Part shown: positions 1 through 10,410 of the stretch, piece by piece
How the letters are laid out: the number at the start of each line of letters is the position of its first letter
Position numbering within the stretch: position 1 is the first letter of the stretch
Assembly: GCA_002869145.1 (NCBI GenBank)
Contig: PKTM01000011.1
Coordinates: forward strand, 200,236-264,235
Direction: 5' to 3'
DNA length: 64,000 nucleotides
From: Denitrovibrio sp.
GTDB lineage: Bacteria; Chrysiogenota; Deferribacteres; Deferribacterales; Geovibrionaceae
Notes under the pieces: model-generated
Databases searched by the model: none
Told to the model about the DNA's origin: nothing
Seen by the model: the letters and a program-made list of their open reading frames with translations, nothing else
Translations under genes and position numbers: made by a program

Positions 1-741
1 GCCGCTATGGGTGAAATGATTTCTGCTATCGCACATCAGTGGAGACAGCCCCTGAACAATATAGGGCTATCATCACAGCTGATGAAAGATATTTATCTGG
101 GGCAGCCTTGTGAAATTGACTATATGGAGCTTTTCAGAAATCACACTGAGCTTGTCCAGTACATGTCAAAAACTATAGACGACTTCAAAAATTATTTCTC
201 TGTTAATAAAGAAAAATCCGAGTTCTCAATAGTACAGCAGCTGATAACAACAATAGAGTTAACAAAACCTCAGCTAAGCAGCAAAGGTGTCGAAACCATC
301 CTGCACTGCACATGCGGTTCACATAGCTTCAGCTATGGCAAACACTATACTGAAAGCTATTGTGAAATGGGCAAAGATATCATCATTGGTTTTCCAAGTG
401 AATTCAAACAAGTCGTCATTATCATCATCAGCAATGCCAGCGATGCAATCATGGAATATGCAGGAACTGACAGCAGCGCAGACAGAACCATCCAAATTGA
501 TGTTAATGTCATGGCAGATCATATTTCTGTGGATATAAGTAACTCAGGAAACAATATACCTGCTGATATAATGCCAAGAATTTTTGAGCCTTATTTTACA
601 ACAAAAGACGAAGGCAAAGGAACCGGGCTAGGTCTTTATATGTCTAAAATGATCATAGAAAAAAGCATGAATGGTAAGCTTACTTGCAGAAACACCGAAA
701 ACGGAGTTTGTTTGAATATACATCTCCCGCGCATTACATAG
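1..741 (+). CDS. Sensor histidine kinase, C-terminal part (5' truncated by window edge)
   Basis: The reading frame is open from base 1, so the sensor part lies outside the window and the ATG at 7 is only an internal methionine. The visible part is the transmitter. An H-box of the type MGEMISAIAHQWRQPL carries the phospho-accepting His. The N-box follows (NASDAI), then the F/G boxes (FEPYFTTKDEGKGTGLGL), and the protein ends shortly after with TAG. It should autophosphorylate on His and pass phosphate to a response regulator whose identity is not visible here. The HQWRQPLN version of the H-box is common in PAS/Cache sensor kinases of Proteobacteria, Campylobacterota and Deferribacterota. It points toward the end of the convergent groEL. 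Confidence 0.85.
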   Translation, partial: AAMGEMISAIAHQWRQPLNNIGLSSQLMKDIYLGQPCEIDYMELFRNHTELVQYMSKTIDDFKNYFSVNKEKSEFSIVQQLITTIELTKPQLSSKGVETILHCTCGSHSFSYGKHYTESYCEMGKDIIIGFPSEFKQVVIIIISNASDAIMEYAGTDSSADRTIQIDVNVMADHISVDISNSGNNIPADIMPRIFEPYFTTKDEGKGTGLGLYMSKMIIEKSMNGKLTCRNTENGVCLNIHLPRIT

Positions 742-901
742 CTAATCAGTAAGTAAATGAACGTCTTAAGCATCTGCCGAATTAAACCCCACCGCCATTT
801 CACCAAATAGCAGCCCTCGCGAGTTCTGTAATTTCATGAAGTTTTTTTGCCATTATCATTTATGACGATATCTGAGGCTTACAGGTGGTGTTTTTGATAT
901 T
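742..901. other. Gene-free spacer between the kinase and the groESL terminator
   Basis: No convincing reading frame, promoter or structured RNA was seen here. It separates the 3' ends of two convergent transcription units. Together with the terminator and hairpin that follow, it makes a gene-free stretch of about 340 bases. Confidence 0.4.
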
Positions 902-931
902 AAAAAAAGGGAGCCCCGAAGGACTCCCTTT
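902..931 (-). terminator. Intrinsic terminator downstream of groEL
   Basis: An 8-bp stem (AAAGGGAG at 906-913 pairs with CTCCCTTT at 924-931) encloses a 10-base loop. On the minus strand the stem is followed by a run of seven T. This is a classical rho-independent terminator for the leftward groES-groEL transcript. The plus side has only TTTGT, so termination of the kinase transcript here would be weak. Confidence 0.75.
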
Positions 932-964
932 GTAATTTGTTTTAATTTGAGCAAGCTTTTTTGA

Positions 965-1070
965 AAAGCTAGAAGCGAGTTATGCAAGGATGTTTTTTCG
1001 AGACGCAGGGGCGCATACTTACTGGTATGTAACCCAAGCGAGAAAAAACAGACGACGCATAACGAAGCTT
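965..1070. repeat. Long imperfect inverted repeat (REP/MITE-like hairpin)
   Basis: Nested arms can fold this stretch into one long hairpin. GTTATGC at 979-985 pairs with GCATAAC at 1057-1063. TGTTTTTTC at 991-999 pairs with GAAAAAACA at 1042-1050. CATAC at 1014-1018 pairs with GTATG at 1025-1029 around a six-base loop. AAGCT/AGCTT flank the outer arms. It lies between the groEL stop and its terminator. No second copy was noticed in this window. The size and architecture resemble extragenic palindromic elements, but that class is inferred. Confidence 0.5.
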
Positions 1071-1085
1071 ATAGGTTTTTCAAAA

Positions 1086-2741
<1,656 letters not shown>

Positions 2742-2796
2742 CTATAATCTTCTAAATTTTATTAATTTTTTACAAGTTCGGCATATGCCTCAGTAC

Positions 2797-3090
2797 TTAG
2801 CCTTCTATAACGCCGAGGACGTCATCTTCTCTCATGATGAGATACTCTTCATTGTCGAATTTAACTTCTGTGCCTGCATATTTTGCAAAAAGAACTTTGT
2901 CCCCAGGCTTAACAGTAGGCTCTACACGAACACCGTTATCCATAACTTTGCCTGCACCAACAGAGATAACCTCACCTTCGAATGGTTTCTCTTTTGCACT
3001 GTCAGGAATAATGATTCCTGAAGCTGTCTTCTCTTCTGACTCAAACCGCTTAACAATGATTCTGTCCTGTAAAGGTTTAATAGATGCCAT
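2797..3090 (-). CDS. groES: 10-kDa co-chaperonin GroES
   Basis: 97 residues, the usual family length. It starts [15 protein letters not shown] and contains the mobile-loop region ([18 protein letters not shown]) and the [14 protein letters not shown] segment. It forms the heptameric lid of the GroEL chamber. An SD-like GGAGGAG sits just upstream of the ATG on the minus strand. groEL follows after about 67 bases in the same direction, the standard groESL operon. Regulation is through the CIRCE element upstream, hence probably by the HrcA repressor, which is not encoded in this window. Confidence 0.97.
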   Translation of the reverse strand: MASIKPLQDRIIVKRFESEEKTASGIIIPDSAKEKPFEGEVISVGAGKVMDNGVRVEPTVKPGDKVLFAKYAGTEVKFDNEEYLIMREDDVLGVIEG

Positions 3091-3143
3091 TGTTTCTCCT
3101 CCTGTAACTTTACGTTTATTTTATTTTAGTTGTTTCCACTTTA

Positions 3144-3208
3144 TTAGCACTCATAAGCAACGAGTGCTAACAGTGTTATTATATATATGCCATTACTTAA
3201 AAAATCAA
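3144..3208 (-). promoter_or_regulatory. groESL promoter with perfect CIRCE operator
   Basis: TTAGCACTC (3144-3152), nine bases, then GAGTGCTAA (3162-3170) is an exact match to the CIRCE operator bound by HrcA. On the minus strand it is preceded by a sigma-70-type promoter. The -35 is TTGATT (complement of 3203-3208). The -10 is TATATA/TATAAT (complement of 3178-3185), with 17-19 bases between them depending on register. The operator would cover the start of transcription, giving heat-inducible repression of groES-groEL. Confidence 0.92.
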
Positions 3209-3270
3209 GATTTTTTTTAGAATTTTATCCCTTTTATTGTCAAAAATATTAGGTACTGATATATAAACAT

Positions 3271-4026
3271 ATGAGCATCATAAAAGATCTGGCAGAACTT
3301 ATCAGAAGCACACCGGAAAATATTTTTTTCACAGGGGCGGGAATATCCACCAAAAGCGGAATACCCGACTACAGATCACCCAGCTCCGGGCTGTGGACAA
3401 GACCAGAGGCGGTGAAAGCTGTCGATATATCCGGATTTATGGAAAGCCCGAAAACATTCTATGAGGTTTTCTCCGGCGAGCTTTATGAACCATTTGCCGC
3501 TGCAAAGCCGAACATTGCCCATAAATATATTGCACAGATAGAGAGCGCCGGAAAGTCGATGGGAGTGATTACCCAGAACATAGACGGACTGCACAAAAAG
3601 GCCGGTTCCAGAAATATTTATGAACTGCACGGTACAATGAGCACCAGCTCCTGTCTCTCCTGTAACACTGAAATTAAGACCAGCATTGTGTTTGACAAAT
3701 TCATGTTTGATAAAAAACAGCCTCAGTGCCCATGCGGAGGTATTATTAAGCCTGATATAACATTCTTTGGCGAAGCTCTGCCAGAGACTGCCCTGAACGG
3801 TGCCTTTCTGGCATCTGAAGAATGTTCTTTGATGATAGTGGTCGGCTCGTCTTTAAGTGTCATGCCTGCTGCAATGCTTCCTAAACATGCTAAAGACAAC
3901 GGCTCAAAGCTTGTTATAATTAATAAGACAGAAACCCCCCTAGACTACATGGCTGATATTGTGATAAATATAGATATAGCTGAAGTCTTTTCGGAGTTGA
4001 AAGAATTATGGAAGAATCCGGCGTAA
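3271..4026 (+). CDS. cobB: NAD-dependent protein deacylase, sirtuin family
   Basis: 251 residues, typical of bacterial Sir2 proteins. Motifs in order: NAD-binding GAGISTKSGIPDYRS near residue 22, TQNIDGLHKKAG, catalytic His in YELHGTMS, four zinc-binding Cys (CLSCN and QCPCGG), ITFFGEALPE, and GSSLSVMPA. It removes acetyl or related acyl groups from lysines using NAD, acting in the cytoplasm. The last 19 bases overlap the HIT gene, which suggests translational coupling. The family assignment is firm, the acyl preference is unknown, and the symbol follows the common naming of bacterial sirtuins. Confidence 0.93.
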   Translation: MSIIKDLAELIRSTPENIFFTGAGISTKSGIPDYRSPSSGLWTRPEAVKAVDISGFMESPKTFYEVFSGELYEPFAAAKPNIAHKYIAQIESAGKSMGVITQNIDGLHKKAGSRNIYELHGTMSTSSCLSCNTEIKTSIVFDKFMFDKKQPQCPCGGIIKPDITFFGEALPETALNGAFLASEECSLMIVVGSSLSVMPAAMLPKHAKDNGSKLVIINKTETPLDYMADIVINIDIAEVFSELKELWKNPA

Positions 4027-4523
4027 AAAAACTTTGGGCGCCCTGGCGTCTCAGATATCTTAAAGGCGAAGGGAAAGAGGACGGATGTGTCTTTTGCAAT
4101 AAGCCTAGCCTTGACAAATCAAATGACAAAGAGAGCCTCATTCTGCATAGAGGTAAGCATAACTTTATAATAATGAACTTGTTCCCGTACAACAACGGCC
4201 ATGTTATGGTTGTACCTTATAAGCACACAGGCGACTTTTGCGACCTTAGCGACGACGAGATGCTTGAGATGATGCAGCTGAGCCAGCTGACAATAAAAGT
4301 GTTTAAAAAAGTATTTAATACTGAAGGTTTCAACACGGGGTTCAACCTCGGAGCGGCCGCAGGGGCGGGCATTAGACAGCATCTTCACTTCCATGTGCTG
4401 CCCAGATGGACAGGAGATACAAACTTTATGCCTGTTTTAGGGGAGACAAGAGTCATTTCAGAGCATATATTTGATACATACGATAACCTAAAGAAAGTGT
4501 TCGATATGGAGGCAGGAGAATGA
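4008..4523 (+). CDS. HIT-family nucleotide hydrolase/phosphorylase
   Basis: 171 residues with the N-terminal signature KKLWAPWRLRYL, a CVFCNK zinc-type Cys pair, and the catalytic histidine triad in QHLHFHVLPRW. This matches the bacterial HIT subgroup related to diadenosine tetraphosphate phosphorylases (Rv2613c-like). It would split Ap4A or related dinucleotides. The exact substrate is inferred. The start is inside the sirtuin gene and the stop overlaps the next ATG (ATGA), so it sits in a tightly packed operon. Confidence 0.85.
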   Translation: MEESGVKKLWAPWRLRYLKGEGKEDGCVFCNKPSLDKSNDKESLILHRGKHNFIIMNLFPYNNGHVMVVPYKHTGDFCDLSDDEMLEMMQLSQLTIKVFKKVFNTEGFNTGFNLGAAAGAGIRQHLHFHVLPRWTGDTNFMPVLGETRVISEHIFDTYDNLKKVFDMEAGE

Positions 4524-4840
4524 AATTTATTAGCGGACTGATTAAAATAGCAGCGACACTCATTATTGTCGTTTTTGCTATACTGAACACAGCACCCATG
4601 CAGGTGAATTATTTCTTTAACAAACCTCCAATGCAGCTTCCGGTGTTTATCGTTGTGCTCTCAGCAATCCTTTTCGGAGTTTTGCTTACAGGTATGCTAT
4701 ACTCCATGGACAGGTTCAGGCTGAAAAGACAAATAAGTGCACTTAAAAAAGAGATAAAAAAGCAGGAGGACGAAATGGTCCGCCTTAGAAATATACCTTT
4801 TGAACAGCCTCAAAATATTGAGAAGAAGGAACTGACTTGA
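4520..4840 (+). CDS. lapA: LapA-domain inner-membrane protein
   Basis: 106 residues with two hydrophobic segments (about residues 8-25 and 40-63), a short periplasmic loop containing NTAPMQVNYFF, and a basic cytoplasmic coiled coil. This is the LapA/DUF1049 layout. In E. coli, LapA (YciS) works with LapB to set lipopolysaccharide synthesis through LpxC turnover. A LapB-like gene follows with a four-base overlap, which supports the call. Confidence 0.8.
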   Translation: MKFISGLIKIAATLIIVVFAILNTAPMQVNYFFNKPPMQLPVFIVVLSAILFGVLLTGMLYSMDRFRLKRQISALKKEIKKQEDEMVRLRNIPFEQPQNIEKKELT

Positions 4841-5826
4841 AATACAGCATAGAGTTTATAAAAGGACTTTCTGCTCTCACCGAAGGGGACTATGAAAAAG
4901 CATCTGTCCACCTGAAAAATGCCTCTCTGGAGAGGGGAGACAGGATAGAAGCATACTTTGCCGCTGGTCTTGTCTTTCGAAAAAACAAGCAGTACGACAG
5001 AGCCACATATGTTCTGGAAAGCATTCTGCGGAGTGCCGACATCGACCCGTCAACCAAAAGAGCGCTGACTGTAGAGCTTGGCAGAGTAATGTTTGATGCG
5101 GGCAACTACACCATTGCGCATTCACTTCTGGAGATGGCCACAGACAAAGACAGCTCTATTCTCCGTGCAAAAACTCTGCGCAGATTAAACAAATTTGAAG
5201 AAGCCGCAAACACATATAAGGCCATAGCAAAAGCCGAAAAAATCAATCTTGATGATGAAATTGGCTACTGTTACTACAGATGTGCTTTAGAAACAAGCGG
5301 ATCAAGACAAAGCAAATTCATCAAGAACGCACTTAAATATATACCGAAATCAAGATGCATTAATATGATGCATATAGACAACAATATTGCAGCAGGAAAG
5401 TCTTCCAAGGCTTTGGTAGACATAGAGAGATTTATGTCAGAAGAGCTTCCGGTCTCTATGGATGACATGCTGAAATTTCAAACAGTTTTCTTCGACATGA
5501 AACGCACAGAAGAGATGTTTCGGCTTGTTATGAAGCGTATTCAGGAGGGTTCTTCCAACCCATTCTTTTACATATTTGCTATGAACAGGCTCCTACAGGG
5601 TGAAAATCCAGAGAAAGCTATGGAAATCATTGACCTTTATCTGGAAAGATTCGGTTTCAACAACAGCATAGCAAAAGCTTCTCTTAAGCTCAGAGGAAAC
5701 AAATTTCTTGAGCTTTTAATAGAGGATGCTAATTTTTACAGATGCTCTAATTGCGAAAGCGAATTTAAGATTTACACTGATGCTTGCACTAACTGTCAGG
5801 CATTCGAAACACTGCGCCCAATTTAA
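4837..5826 (+). CDS. lapB: LapB-like TPR protein with C-terminal zinc knuckle
   Basis: 329 residues starting with TTG (TTGA overlap with the lapA stop). The body is a chain of helical TPR-like repeats (for example ALTEGDYEKASVHLKNA and FRKNKQYDRATYVLESIL). The protein ends with a rubredoxin-like knuckle, YRCSNCESEF followed by ACTNCQAF, the hallmark of LapB/YciM. LapB normally has an N-terminal membrane anchor. None is obvious here, so LapA may provide the membrane link. Role inferred: recruiting proteolysis of LpxC to balance LPS synthesis. Shorter than E. coli LapB (389), so the symbol is tentative. Confidence 0.65.
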   Translation: MKYSIEFIKGLSALTEGDYEKASVHLKNASLERGDRIEAYFAAGLVFRKNKQYDRATYVLESILRSADIDPSTKRALTVELGRVMFDAGNYTIAHSLLEMATDKDSSILRAKTLRRLNKFEEAANTYKAIAKAEKINLDDEIGYCYYRCALETSGSRQSKFIKNALKYIPKSRCINMMHIDNNIAAGKSSKALVDIERFMSEELPVSMDDMLKFQTVFFDMKRTEEMFRLVMKRIQEGSSNPFFYIFAMNRLLQGENPEKAMEIIDLYLERFGFNNSIAKASLKLRGNKFLELLIEDANFYRCSNCESEFKIYTDACTNCQAFETLRPI

Positions 5827-5843
5827 TTATTATCAGCACCGAA

Positions 5844-8438
5844 ATGAGGGAAACCTTTGATAGTGCCAATAGAGAAAACATTACCAGCCAGAAAATCACC
5901 CCCATGATGCAGCAGTTTTTTGACGTGAAGGAGAAATATCCTGATACCATCGTCTTTTTCCGTATGGTTGACTTTTATGAGATGTTTGGCGATGACGCTG
6001 TTGAAGCTTCAAAAATACTCGGAATAGCGCTCACCAGCAGAGACAAAAACAAAGACGGCGGCATGCCCATGTGCGGAGTGCCTCACCACAGCTATCAGAA
6101 CTACCTGATAAAAATGCTCAAAGCTGGTAAAAACGTTGCCATATGCGACCAGCTGGAAAACCCTGCAGAAGCCAAAGGGATAGTAAAGAGAGGCGTCACA
6201 AAGGTTCATACGCCCGGAACAGTCATTGACGATGCCGCCCTGTCCGCAACAGACAACAACTTCTTATGTACAGTTTATAAATCATCATCATTTTATTATT
6301 CGGCTTTTACTGATCTTTCCACAGGGGAGCTTTTCCTTGAAAAATGCACTGCATCAGATATTGCCGATGTTATAAAACGGTATTCCCCCAAAGAGATAAT
6401 AACAAGCTACCCATCAGACATGCCTAACAGCTTTGAGTTTGGCGGAAAGTTTTCTGAGACTCTTGCCGCAAGAGAGGTTATGGCGCACTACAGCGTGGGT
6501 GCAATGAAGTCTCTTGGACTTGACGAGACAAACTACGCCGCACCTTTGTATATGGCTCTGAAGTACATGCAAAGGGTTATTCTGGACATAAAACTGCTCA
6601 AACCAAAGATGGTTACAGACGACGAGCGTGTCTATTTAGACAGTGTCGCCGCTTCAACCCTTGAGCTGGTGAAAAACTCCAGAGACGGTTCTGAAAAGAA
6701 CACCTTATATTCAGTGCTGAACTATACTAAAACAACAATGGGCGCAAGAACGCTCAAAAAATGGCTGCTTAACCCGCTCCGCAGCACATCAGCAATATTA
6801 CGCAGACAAGAGATAATAGAGTACTTCATAAACAATCAGCCCACAGCAGACGGGCTTTGTGACCAGCTTGAAAAAGTTTATGATATCGAAAGGATAACCA
6901 CCAGACTTTCTGCAAACAGGTGTAACGCCCGTGACCTTGTCTGGCTTAAAAACTCCACAGAAACTTTCCCCGCAGTAAAATATATGCTTCAAAGCTGTGA
7001 GAACCCGCAAATTCAGGAGCTTGTGGCAAATTTTGACGACTTGAAAGACATCAGCGAACTTATAGAAAATGCTATCGAGGATGAACCCCCCGTAACCATA
7101 ACTGAAGGCGGGCTCATAAAAAAAGGCTACAACCCTGAAGTGGACGAACTGAAAGAGATAAAAGACAATAGCCGCGCAATACTTCTTAAAATCGAAACCG
7201 AACAGAAGCGTGACACAGGGATAAGCAACCTGAAAGTAAAGTTTAATAAGGTTTTCGGCTACTACATAGAAGTATCAAACGCACATAAAGAACGTGTGCC
7301 TGAAAACTATATCCGCAAGCAGACACTTGTTAACGCTGAGCGTTTCATAATACCCGAGTTAAAAGAGCTGGAAGAGAAAATCCTCCATGCAGACAGCCGT
7401 CTGGTTAATCTGGAGCACGAGCTTTTCAGCGAAATTCGGCGGAAAGTTGCGGAGAGTGCTGAACGCCTGCGGTCATCCGCAGCAAGTGTTTCCGAGCTGG
7501 ACTGTCTGTTGTCTCTGTCCAAAGCTGCACTGGCAAACAACTACCGGAAACCTGTAATAGGGGACTTTACCAACATAACAATAAACAACGGGCGACACCC
7601 TGTTGTAGAGAAAAACATCTCAACACCTTATGTTCCAAACGACATAGAGATGGATACGGATAAGAGCAAACTTACTATAATAACCGGTCCGAACATGGCT
7701 GGTAAATCAACCTATCTAAGGATGTGCGCACTGATAACCGTCATGGCACACATTGGGTCATATGTACCTGCAACTGATGCGGAGATAGGGGTTGTTGACA
7801 GGATATTCACCCGGGTCGGCGCAAGCGACAACCTTGCAGGTGGAGAATCCACTTTTATGGTGGAGATGGTGGAGACCGCAAACATACTGAACAACGCAAC
7901 AGATAAATCTCTTATAATATTAGACGAAATAGGCAGAGGCACATCAACTTTTGACGGTGTCTCAATAGCTTGGTCTGTAGCAGAATATATAGCTGACCAA
8001 ATAAGCGCTAAAACACTCTTTGCCACACATTATCATGAGCTCACCGATGTATGCCTTAACACAAAAGGTATTAAAAACTGTGCAACAGAGGTTGCGGAGC
8101 AGAACGGCGAGCTTATATTCATGAGAAAGGTGAAAGCGGGGACTGCGGACAAAAGTTACGGAATACATGTGGCTTAACTTGCCGGGCTTCCAAAGGGAGT
8201 TATCAACAGGGCAAACGACATCCTGCGCAACCTTGAAAAGAATGAACTGGCTCCCGAGGGGCTGGCTAACACCCCAAAAAAAGCGAAAAAAAGCATAGAG
8301 GCGAGTGTGGTGCAGACAATGTTAGTGTTTGACGACCACCCTGTTGTGGACGAACTAAAGGCTCTTGATGTAGAATCCTTAACACCGCTTCAGGCTTTGA
8401 ACCTTCTGTCTGAGCTAAAGGATAAGGCGGGACAATGA
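5844..8438 (+). pseudogene. mutS: DNA mismatch repair ATPase MutS, interrupted by one in-frame TAA
   Basis: MutS recognises mismatches and recruits MutL. The full span gives 864 residues, the normal size. Visible parts: mismatch-binding Phe-Tyr-Glu motif (VDFYEMFGDDA), core and clamp, Walker A TGPNMAGKST, signature near NLAGGESTFMVEM, Walker B LIILDEIGRGTSTFDG, and ATHYHELT. The frame breaks at codon 778 (TAA at 8175-8177) within SYGIHVA-stop-LAGLP, where relatives carry K, Q, E or R. It then continues in frame to TGA at 8436-8438. That stop overlaps the next ATG (ATGA), which shows the long form is ancestral. The truncated product would keep the ATPase but lose the C-terminal dimer/tetramer region. 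Confidence 0.93.
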
Positions 8439-9001
8439 GTACATTTTTAATGTTTCTTTACTCAAAACCATTTTTTGCTGTCTGCTTTGTCTTTCAGAGC
8501 ATCCCATTCTGGGTTCCGCTTCTGGCTGTTTTTGCAGGAGCAGACCCCCTGCTTATGATAGGGCTTTCCGCCCTCTCTGTCATGTCAAAGGCATATATAG
8601 ATTCCGAAATTTCTTTCAAAAACCCAATAACACTCATGCTGAAATACTTTCTGGCATCACCTCTGCTTTTTACTCTTAAGCTGACATTTGCTCTCGTAAT
8701 GACCGCACTTTTTATGTCTTACGGTCTGCAAGGCGTGGCGCTTGACAAGGGTATAGCAGCCGTTTTGATAGTGTATCTGATCATGAAACTTTATTTCAGA
8801 GAAAAAAACAATAACTACTGGAACGTTAAGGGGCTTGGTACATATCGGTTTTACTCAATAGCTGGAAAGCTTCTCTCCGCCCTGCTCTGGCTGGCATTTT
8901 TCACAGTAGAGCTTGGCCCCGCAGACAGCTTTGCCGTAGCATCTGCCGCCCTGTTTATCTCATTTTTAACATTTTACAAGGTTAACGAGGGACTGCTTTG
9001 A
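8435..9001 (+). CDS. Small integral membrane protein, function unknown
   Basis: 188 residues, strongly hydrophobic, with about five membrane spans (residues about 12-35, 40-52, 70-95, 103-115, 140-185) separated by short loops. A conserved-looking polar stretch KLYFREKNNNYWNVKGLG lies before the last spans. No family was recognised. It overlaps the mutS stop (ATGA), and its own stop overlaps the TTG start of the next gene, so it is co-translated with mutS and the WalJ-like hydrolase. No signal for a specific function. Confidence 0.7.
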   Translation: MSTFLMFLYSKPFFAVCFVFQSIPFWVPLLAVFAGADPLLMIGLSALSVMSKAYIDSEISFKNPITLMLKYFLASPLLFTLKLTFALVMTALFMSYGLQGVALDKGIAAVLIVYLIMKLYFREKNNNYWNVKGLGTYRFYSIAGKLLSALLWLAFFTVELGPADSFAVASAALFISFLTFYKVNEGLL

Positions 9002-9765
9002 GCCTGAAATTCAGCTGTGTATCGTCAGGCAGCTCAGGAAACTGTTATTTTCTTGAAAACGGATCTAATGTCGTCTTCGTGGATATAGGGATACCCTTAA
9101 AAACAATCACGACAAATGTTGATATCTCAATTTTTCACGGTAAAAACATTCATCTCTTCATAACACATGAACACCATGACCACATAGCAGGCATCAAACC
9201 TTTTATAAACAAATTCGCCCCGAAGGTATACGTCAGCCAGGGTACTGCTGATGTCCTTTACGGCAAAGGTATAGATGTTTCGAATTTTTTCATACTTGAT
9301 GGGGGGTGCGAGTATGACCTCGGCGGTTTTTCTGCCATCCCTTTCCACATAAGCCACGACTGTGCTGAGCCTTTCGGTTTCAGATTTATTTTTGGAGAAA
9401 AGGTTGTTACCTTTGCAACAGATCTGGGCACTACCACAAAGGACACTGAATTCTTCCTCTGCTGCAGCGACTTGCTGATACTGGAGTCTAACTATGAGCA
9501 GGAAATGCTTGAAAAAGGTCCTTACCCAAAGTACTTACAAGCAAGGATTTCTTCTCATAAAGGTCATCTTTCAAACCGTGACGCATTGAAACTGATCAGC
9601 TCCATCTGCGACACAGGGATACGCAAAATTTTCCTCGCACATGTAAGTGACGAAAACAACTGCTACGACCTGCTTAGCAAATACGCCGGTTTCTGCTCCA
9701 TCAACTACAAGATTGAAACAGAAGTTCTCCGCAGACAAACACCTGTTATAGGTATAACGGTCTAA
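8998..9765 (+). CDS. WalJ/YycJ-type metallo-beta-lactamase fold hydrolase
   Basis: 255 residues. N-terminal SLKFSCVSSGSSGNCYFLE is characteristic of the WalJ/YycJ group. The metal-binding motif is FITHEHHDHIAG, followed by the later ligands FATDLGTT and FLAHVSDENN. Members are two-metal hydrolases with 5'-3' exonuclease activity reported for the Bacillus protein and linked to mismatch repair. The location two genes after mutS fits a DNA-processing role. It starts with TTG overlapping the previous stop (TTGA). Confidence 0.85.
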   Translation: MSLKFSCVSSGSSGNCYFLENGSNVVFVDIGIPLKTITTNVDISIFHGKNIHLFITHEHHDHIAGIKPFINKFAPKVYVSQGTADVLYGKGIDVSNFFILDGGCEYDLGGFSAIPFHISHDCAEPFGFRFIFGEKVVTFATDLGTTTKDTEFFLCCSDLLILESNYEQEMLEKGPYPKYLQARISSHKGHLSNRDALKLISSICDTGIRKIFLAHVSDENNCYDLLSKYAGFCSINYKIETEVLRRQTPVIGITV

Positions 9766-9821
9766 TTAGCTCTTGTTTTAATTCGTTCGCCTCATAAATT
9801 ATTCTTTATAGAGGTGATATT

Positions 9822-10292
9822 ATGAAAAGATTTCTATTGGTTACGTTTTTAATACTATTTACTCTCACTGCATATGCCCGCCCCGATTCACTTCAAGGGG
9901 TAGACACTGCAAAATTTGTAGTTGATCTTAATCAGGCCAGAGCAAACATTTTGAAAACGAGACTCTCCCTTATTTTAGAAACCATGGACAATATAGAAGA
10001 TTATGCCGTAAAAACTACTGTGGTGGTTGCAGTGCGTGGACCGGACTCAAGGTTTATGACCGTCAATGACAGTTATATCGCTCCGGGGGATATAGAGCTG
10101 AAAGCTGATATAGCAGAACTTTTAGATAAGCTTGTAAAGCGCGGAGTAAAACTGGAGCAGTGTGCTGTCGCTCTCAGAATGCTAAACATCAGCAAAAAAG
10201 ATATCAACCCGCAAATTCAGGTAGTGAAAAACGGATATGTCTCTCTGATAGGTTATCAGAATAAAGGTTACGCAATTTTGCCTATGGAATAA
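9822..10292 (+). CDS. Exported DsrE-like sulfur-relay family protein
   Basis: 156 residues with a clean N-terminal signal peptide (MKRFLLVTFLILFTLTAYA, cleavage after about residue 19). The mature part has the DsrE/YrkE-like pattern: a beta strand VVVAVRGPDSRFM, then RGVKLEQCAVALRM with the conserved Cys, ending YVSLIGYQNKGYAILPM. Periplasmic DsrE-like proteins of this layout are common in sulfur- and nitrate-respiring bacteria. The actual substrate is unknown. It has a good SD (GAGGTGAT) and stands alone between the WalJ gene and the DUF6765 gene. Confidence 0.72.
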   Translation: MKRFLLVTFLILFTLTAYARPDSLQGVDTAKFVVDLNQARANILKTRLSLILETMDNIEDYAVKTTVVVAVRGPDSRFMTVNDSYIAPGDIELKADIAELLDKLVKRGVKLEQCAVALRMLNISKKDINPQIQVVKNGYVSLIGYQNKGYAILPME

Positions 10293-10374
10293 AAATTTGC
10301 CCACTTTAAAGATACTATATTAAATTTAATCTGCACTTTAAACAGAGGTAACCAATTAATGGTAATCAGCCTTT

Positions 10375-10400
10375 GGTATTATAAATTTATAAAAAATACC
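10375..10400 (+). promoter_or_regulatory. Inverted repeat abutting the ribosome binding site
   Basis: GGTATT (10375-10380) and AATACC (10395-10400) bracket the perfect palindrome TATAAATTTATA (10380-10391). The SD GGAGG begins at the very next base and the start codon is 10 bases further on. It could be an operator or an RNA hairpin that affects initiation of the gene at 10411. The regulator is unknown. Confidence 0.35.
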
Positions 10401-10410
10401 GGAGGCAAAC

